Source: CAZGMC01 sp964526565 (GTDB taxonomy: Bacteria > Pseudomonadota > Alphaproteobacteria > DSM-16000 > Inquilinaceae). From it: 35,029 nt of DNA. This document shows, piece after piece, positions 31,755 through 35,029 of this stretch (position 1 is the stretch's first letter; each line of letters starts with the position of its first letter). Location of the stretch: positions 1-35,029 of the forward strand of contig CAZGMC010000039.1 in the NCBI GenBank assembly GCA_964526565.1. Direction: 5' to 3'. The position numbers and the translations under genes were made by a program. Under the pieces are notes generated by a model. It did not search any database. It was not told the DNA's origin and worked only from the letters and a program-made list of their open reading frames with translations.

Positions 31755-32009
31755 GGGCTCGCGTGCCGGTGTTCGGGGGCGGAAGACCGTCGACCGGTGG
31801 TGCTTAAGCCCAGGCTGTGCGTGCCTGGGACCGGCTGCTGCCCGTTATGCCTCAGAAGGCGGGCCGGCAACAGGGGCGACGGCGGGCATTCTCCGCCACG
31901 AAGCCGGCGGCGGCTGAGCCATGCGATCGACGCATGGAAGGGTCCGGGGATTGTGGATGGCGCACTGCAGCAAAATCCATATGTAATGTCTTGACCGCGC
32001 TGCAGTGCA

Positions 32010-32127
32010 GCAAAGTCCGTTCCTCCGAACGGTGGTTCGGAGCGGGGCCCTCGGGTCCCACGTCTCCCAGACGTGAAGCCTCCCTGTTCGACTGGCCCGC
32101 CAATCAATTGATTTGGCGGGCTTTTTT
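32010..32127 (+). ncRNA. candidate trans-acting small RNA with C-rich (anti-Shine-Dalgarno) motifs
   Basis: Stem-loops in order: CCGTTC-CTCC-GAACGG at 32017-32032 with CTCC as the loop, competing with CTCCGAAC-GGTG-GTTCGGAG at 32023-32042, which would hide it; a GGGG/CCC-rich stem near 32044-32058; the 7-bp stem CACGTCT-CCC-AGACGTG at 32059-32075; an unpaired CCTCCC at 32079-32084; and a strong terminator. Three exposed CUCC/CUCCC/CCUCCC motifs recall alphaproteobacterial RNAs (alpha-r14 and CcsR types) that pair with ribosome-binding sites. It is free-standing: both neighbouring genes are on the other strand, so the terminator serves only this transcript. The 5' end is not known. Confidence 0.5.
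32095..32127 (+). terminator. Rho-independent terminator
   Basis: GCCCGCCAA (32095-32103) pairs with TTGGCGGGC (32113-32121), a perfect 9-bp stem with a palindromic loop (TCAATTGA), followed by six T (32122-32127). The opposite strand lacks a T-tract, which fixes the direction. Confidence 0.92.
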
Positions 32128-32295
32128 ATGTGCCGGCTGATGTACCGGAGAATCCGGGGTGCCGACCCTTGGGGCGCACCTGGGCCAGACCACGTCCTTC
32201 TGCCTCGCAAAGTGGGCGGCCTGCCCCGGTTGCCGATGGCAGCCTTGCCGTGATCTCCCGATCGACACCGTTCAGGCCACCAGGGTTGGCGCGCT

Positions 32296-33780
32296 TCACG
32301 CAGGATGTGGCTCAAGCAAGCGCGCGCGGACGGATGACATCAGGTCCGTGCAGAGGCGATCCGGGTCCTGGACGCCGAGTTCAAGCAGCACGTTCTTGAC
32401 CAGCGGCTGTGTCAAGAACCGGTCGCCGGCCGACCAGAGTTCTGCTTCAGTCATCCGGTGGCGGGCGTTGTGCATAAGGGCGTCCGACGGCTCGCTGTGA
32501 GCGACATCGTTGCGCAGATCGCGGATGTCGTCCGTGAGCGCTTTCCAGAATGCCGTCAAACTTGGCCTCTTCGGGGGCTGCAACCAAGCATTTATACCTG
32601 AAGGACGGTCGTCAATGCGCCATGTCCCATTTTTATTCTTGTTTTTTCTGAATCGTTTCTCTAGCGATTCTGCTGTCTGCGAAGGCAATTGATACTCTTT
32701 GTCACCAATTTTTCTGACACCCTTCGCAGCAAAATCATATTCCTTCAACCAGTCCCAGAAGGCAGATTCGAAGAAGGCCACGGTGCCATGCACGGCCCTC
32801 GGGACATCTTCGGCCCGTAATGCCAACTCGACACGAAGGGCGGTGCGCACGGCCATGCGCCTGTGAGTCAGGATTGGAATGTCGCACTCCGGCGGCATCG
32901 GCCTGGACGCCGCAAAACACGCCAGCCATTCAACGACCCTCGCCCACCGGCGCTCCACCGCATCATCATGAAGATGCTGCACGGCACCCCAGGCACCGAG
33001 CAGGTTGCCCTTTTCGATCAGGTCCAGCGCGTGCCGGCGGGCCTGGTAGGACGCTGCCGGTTCAGGAACCCGCTTTCGGGAGACCGCACGATCCCCCGCC
33101 GGCGATTTGGCTTGTGCGCCGTCCGGGACCTCCAGCAGATCGACCTCCTTGGCGGGATCAGCGTACAGGCGCACGATTTCATCGACGAGTCGGCTGACGC
33201 CTGGGAACCCTCCAGTCGCGGAAATGAGGACGTGGTCGGGTTGGATCTCCTGAAGGCATCTGTGGATGGCCCCGTCGATGCGGGCAACGACCTCCCGGCG
33301 GATGATGCTGTCGCGTGGATCGTCCCAACCTTGCAGCCGTTCCTCGCCGGTGAGGAACGCTACCTGCTGCACATTGGCAACTCCATGGTCGCGCAGTCGC
33401 CTCGCCAGGATCGTGCCGGCGAATATGGGGTCGTCCAGCTCCTTCCGCGGGTCGCGGCGCGTCTCCAGGATGAGCGCGGCCGTCAGCTTAATCCGGTTTT
33501 CTTCGGCGTACTGCAGAACCGCATCGAGCTTCGGCGTGCACAGGGCAAACGAACCGTCCGGAAGCTTTTTGGCATACGGCTTGTCCTTCTTTCGCGGCGA
33601 GTCCACCAGCCGCCATTCGCCATCGCGACGCTCGATCTCGTCGTGGAGTGATGCATACTTCTCGGGTTCGGCACGTTTTTCGCCTTTGCCGCATTTCTCA
33701 TTCCTGAGTTCGCGGCGTATTCCGTCTTCCACCAACTGCACGTCGGTCTGGCCGACGGTCAGCACGAGCAGGGCGCTCAT
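32296..33780 (-). CDS. CARF-HEPN type III CRISPR ancillary ribonuclease (Csm6/Csx1-like)
   Basis: 494 residues. N-terminal part (about 1-230): a Rossmann-like CARF domain, opening LLVLTVGQTDVQLVEDG with DHVLISATGGFPGVSRLVDE as the ligand-binding loop strand. C-terminal part (about 250-490): helical HEPN domain with the catalytic R-x4-H motif at R423-H428 (LRNDVAHSEP). In type III systems, cyclic oligoadenylate made by Cas10 binds CARF and switches on HEPN RNA cleavage. It overlaps the upstream RAMP gene by ATGA, so it is translated together with it. The 3' third of the gene (about 32560-32720) is AT-richer than the window. It could belong to the Csx1/Csm6 group or to a less-described CARF-HEPN lineage. 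Confidence 0.8.
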   Translation of the reverse strand: MSALLVLTVGQTDVQLVEDGIRRELRNEKCGKGEKRAEPEKYASLHDEIERRDGEWRLVDSPRKKDKPYAKKLPDGSFALCTPKLDAVLQYAEENRIKLTAALILETRRDPRKELDDPIFAGTILARRLRDHGVANVQQVAFLTGEERLQGWDDPRDSIIRREVVARIDGAIHRCLQEIQPDHVLISATGGFPGVSRLVDEIVRLYADPAKEVDLLEVPDGAQAKSPAGDRAVSRKRVPEPAASYQARRHALDLIEKGNLLGAWGAVQHLHDDAVERRWARVVEWLACFAASRPMPPECDIPILTHRRMAVRTALRVELALRAEDVPRAVHGTVAFFESAFWDWLKEYDFAAKGVRKIGDKEYQLPSQTAESLEKRFRKNKNKNGTWRIDDRPSGINAWLQPPKRPSLTAFWKALTDDIRDLRNDVAHSEPSDALMHNARHRMTEAELWSAGDRFLTQPLVKNVLLELGVQDPDRLCTDLMSSVRARLLEPHPA

Positions 33781-35029
33781 TGCTTGTTCTCCCGGCTGTA
33801 GCGGCGGTCGCGGCTGTGCTGGGCGCGCAGGTTCGTGTGATACGTGTAGATATTGGGCGCGCCGCTGTTCCTGTCCTGCTCACGCGGGTAATCGCCGGCG
33901 TCCGGGTGGTAGCGCCGGTGGATGTCGAGCCACTTTTTGAGCATGGGCATGGTGCCACGGTGCTCGCGCACCCATCCGGGCAGATCGGCGACGGGATCGA
34001 ACGTCGGCGTGGCGCCCGTCGTGTCGAGCAGCAGGAGCGCCTTGGCCTCGATCCGCACGCTGCCCCAGCCGAGCGGACGGGCGTAGCCGAGCTTGGAGCA
34101 ATAGCCGTCGGGGTGATTGCCGCCGAGGACCTCCCGGAACTGGTCGGGACACAGCGCCGCCAGGACGGCGGCGAGTTCGGGCGGGTCAAGGTCGCGGAAC
34201 CGGACGGTGAACCGGAACCGGCGGCCGGGACGGGACGCCTCCAGCGCCAGCGTGCTGCGCTCGTTGAGCCTGTTGGCCTCCGAGTGATCCTTCCAGGGCT
34301 CGCCCGTATCTGGAGCGTCCCGATCTGGTTTCTGGGCCGCCCCGGCTACAAGATCGTCCGGCGCCAGACCAACCTGGCCCGCGGCTGAGGCATTATTGGC
34401 GTCCTTGCGATCCAGGTAGACCTTGCGGCCGGCCAGCCGGCCGGGCTCGTCATAGCCGGCGGCGTCCCCATAGGTGACGAGGCTGGCCCGGTCCGATGGC
34501 CGCGGGTCCGGATGGTGGGGTTGCTCCAGATAGTGCTCGACCGCGCTGGGCCGCGGCATGCCGAGCTCCTTCAGGAAGGTCGGCGGCAGGAAGCGTTGGT
34601 CGTCGGCCTCGCCGGGCGCGATCACCTCGATCGCCGCATTGACCGAGAGCCGGCCCATGAGCTGCTGGTGATCGTCGCGGCCGATGCCTGCGCTGCCCTC
34701 GTTGTCGCCGGTGTACCCGAACAGCCGGCGCACCGGGGACAGGCGGTGCGGGGCACCAAGCTCGTCGAACGACCGTTCCTCATCGAGCGGAAACAAACCG
34801 CGGCGTTCTTTCTCCCATGCTTTCTTGCGAACAGTGTCAATGTAGGCCCAGCGGTAGTAATAGTGCCAGCCGAGCGAGACGATGCATTCCTTCTGCGTAT
34901 CCCATTCCACCCAGATCAGGTCGCCTTTCTCGAAAGCACCGCGTGCGGCAGAACGTATGGCGTCCGTGGCCCTCTTCTGAAGTGATTGATCAGAGCCGAC
35001 ATGCGGGTGGCGGGCGCTGAAATGGCCAT
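33777..35029 (-). CDS. RAMP-superfamily type III CRISPR-associated protein (TIGR03986-like; 5' end outside window)
   Basis: 417 residues are visible and the frame is open to the right edge (reading GHFSARHPHVGSDQ first), so the start is beyond the window. RAMP features: the LSPVRRLFGYTGDNEGSAG segment with the downstream GRLSVNAAIEV, the ferredoxin-like strand FRFTVRFRDLDPPELAAVLA, and the glycine-rich loop YARPLGWGSVRIEAKALLLL. The layout of GDLIWVEWD, LGWHYYYRWAY, LFGYT and GRL resembles the TIGR03986 RAMP proteins seen in type III loci. RAMPs form the Csm/Cmr backbone or bind crRNA. A GTG inside the ORF (34910) is not the start, since conserved residues continue before it. The 3' end overlaps the CARF-HEPN gene by ATGA. 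Confidence 0.75.
   Translation of the reverse strand, partial: GHFSARHPHVGSDQSLQKRATDAIRSAARGAFEKGDLIWVEWDTQKECIVSLGWHYYYRWAYIDTVRKKAWEKERRGLFPLDEERSFDELGAPHRLSPVRRLFGYTGDNEGSAGIGRDDHQQLMGRLSVNAAIEVIAPGEADDQRFLPPTFLKELGMPRPSAVEHYLEQPHHPDPRPSDRASLVTYGDAAGYDEPGRLAGRKVYLDRKDANNASAAGQVGLAPDDLVAGAAQKPDRDAPDTGEPWKDHSEANRLNERSTLALEASRPGRRFRFTVRFRDLDPPELAAVLAALCPDQFREVLGGNHPDGYCSKLGYARPLGWGSVRIEAKALLLLDTTGATPTFDPVADLPGWVREHRGTMPMLKKWLDIHRRYHPDAGDYPREQDRNSGAPNIYTYHTNLRAQHSRDRRYSRENKQ

Larger units (their letters stand above)
31755..32295. other. 541-nt gap holding a probable small RNA
   Basis: The right half (about 32010-32127) holds hairpins and a terminator of a plus-strand RNA. The left half (31755-31990) and 32128-32295 show no gene, repeat or CRISPR unit that I can recognise. 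No RNA promoter is clear; TTGACC at 31991-31996 has no good partner box. Confidence 0.6.

Noticed and set aside
31755..32295. A CRISPR array or leader next to the CARF-HEPN gene
   Set aside because: No repeated unit of 24-40 bp is visible on either strand; the only clear structure is the small RNA and its terminator.

Overview
The window is about 35 kb of very GC-rich DNA from a chromosome that looks alphaproteobacterial, most likely Rhodospirillales-like. The clues are an NDUFS4-type 'ETC complex I subunit' gene (typical of Alphaproteobacteria and mitochondria), a TAXI-type TRAP binding protein, a dipeptide ABC operon, and tRNA genes without an encoded CCA. Two features run through the whole window: GC-rich tandem repeats of 5-15 bp at ten places, both inside and between genes, and convergent or divergent gene blocks with short gaps.

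Left part (1-3.3 kb): the end of a Gfo/Idh/MocA oxidoreductase, a TAXI solute-binding protein, and ychF on the minus strand with eight GGTGC pentamers just upstream of its start.

Central accessory part (3.4-11.8 kb): the most interesting region. A plus-strand glycosyltransferase is followed by a chimeric gene, in which the first ~50 codons of a class I methyltransferase are fused to a TrmH-family RNA methyltransferase, and then by a CMP N-glycosidase-like protein of the MilB/BlsM type. Facing it is a tight five-gene minus-strand operon: a radical-SAM enzyme very like cytosylglucuronate decarboxylase (BlsE type), a DegT/DnrJ aminotransferase, a protein like cytosylglucuronate synthase (BlsD/MilC type), a GT9 glycosyltransferase and a radical SAM/SPASM protein. 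Together they encode the logic of the early blasticidin S/mildiomycin pathway: CMP to cytosine, cytosine to cytosylglucuronate, then decarboxylation and amination. Here these steps are combined with glycosyltransferases rather than peptide-tailoring enzymes. I propose a candidate undescribed cytosine-nucleoside glycoside pathway in a proteobacterium.

Middle part (12.2-22.2 kb): an acyl-CoA synthetase; a complete minus-strand dipeptide/oligopeptide ABC operon (binding protein, two permeases, two ATPases) with overlapping genes and an intercistronic hairpin; an acyl carrier protein plus ketosynthase pair; and an RraA-like protein.

Island scar (22.4-23.7 kb): an 805-bp IS1-family element with 26-bp inverted repeats and a +1-nt frame break in its transposase. 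It abuts a 25-nt tRNA 3'-end fragment that matches 23 of 25 nt of the intact tRNA-Arg(TCT) 1.2 kb away. This looks like the attachment-site footprint of an integrated element.

Right part (23.7-31.8 kb): the complex I accessory subunit, tRNA-Pro(TGG), a 15-bp repeat block, two tandem O-methyltransferase paralogues, a small secreted protein, a P2-type cation ATPase, an M81/MlrC metallopeptidase and an uncharacterised protein. An isolated plus-strand terminator ends a probable small RNA with three C-rich, anti-Shine-Dalgarno-like motifs (about 32.0-32.13 kb).

Right edge (32.3-35.0 kb): a CARF-HEPN ribonuclease-like protein overlapping by 4 nt a RAMP-superfamily protein that runs off the window. 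This is the end of a type III CRISPR-Cas locus; no CRISPR array is visible inside the window. Family assignments come from reading motifs and recalled family features; no database search was run.
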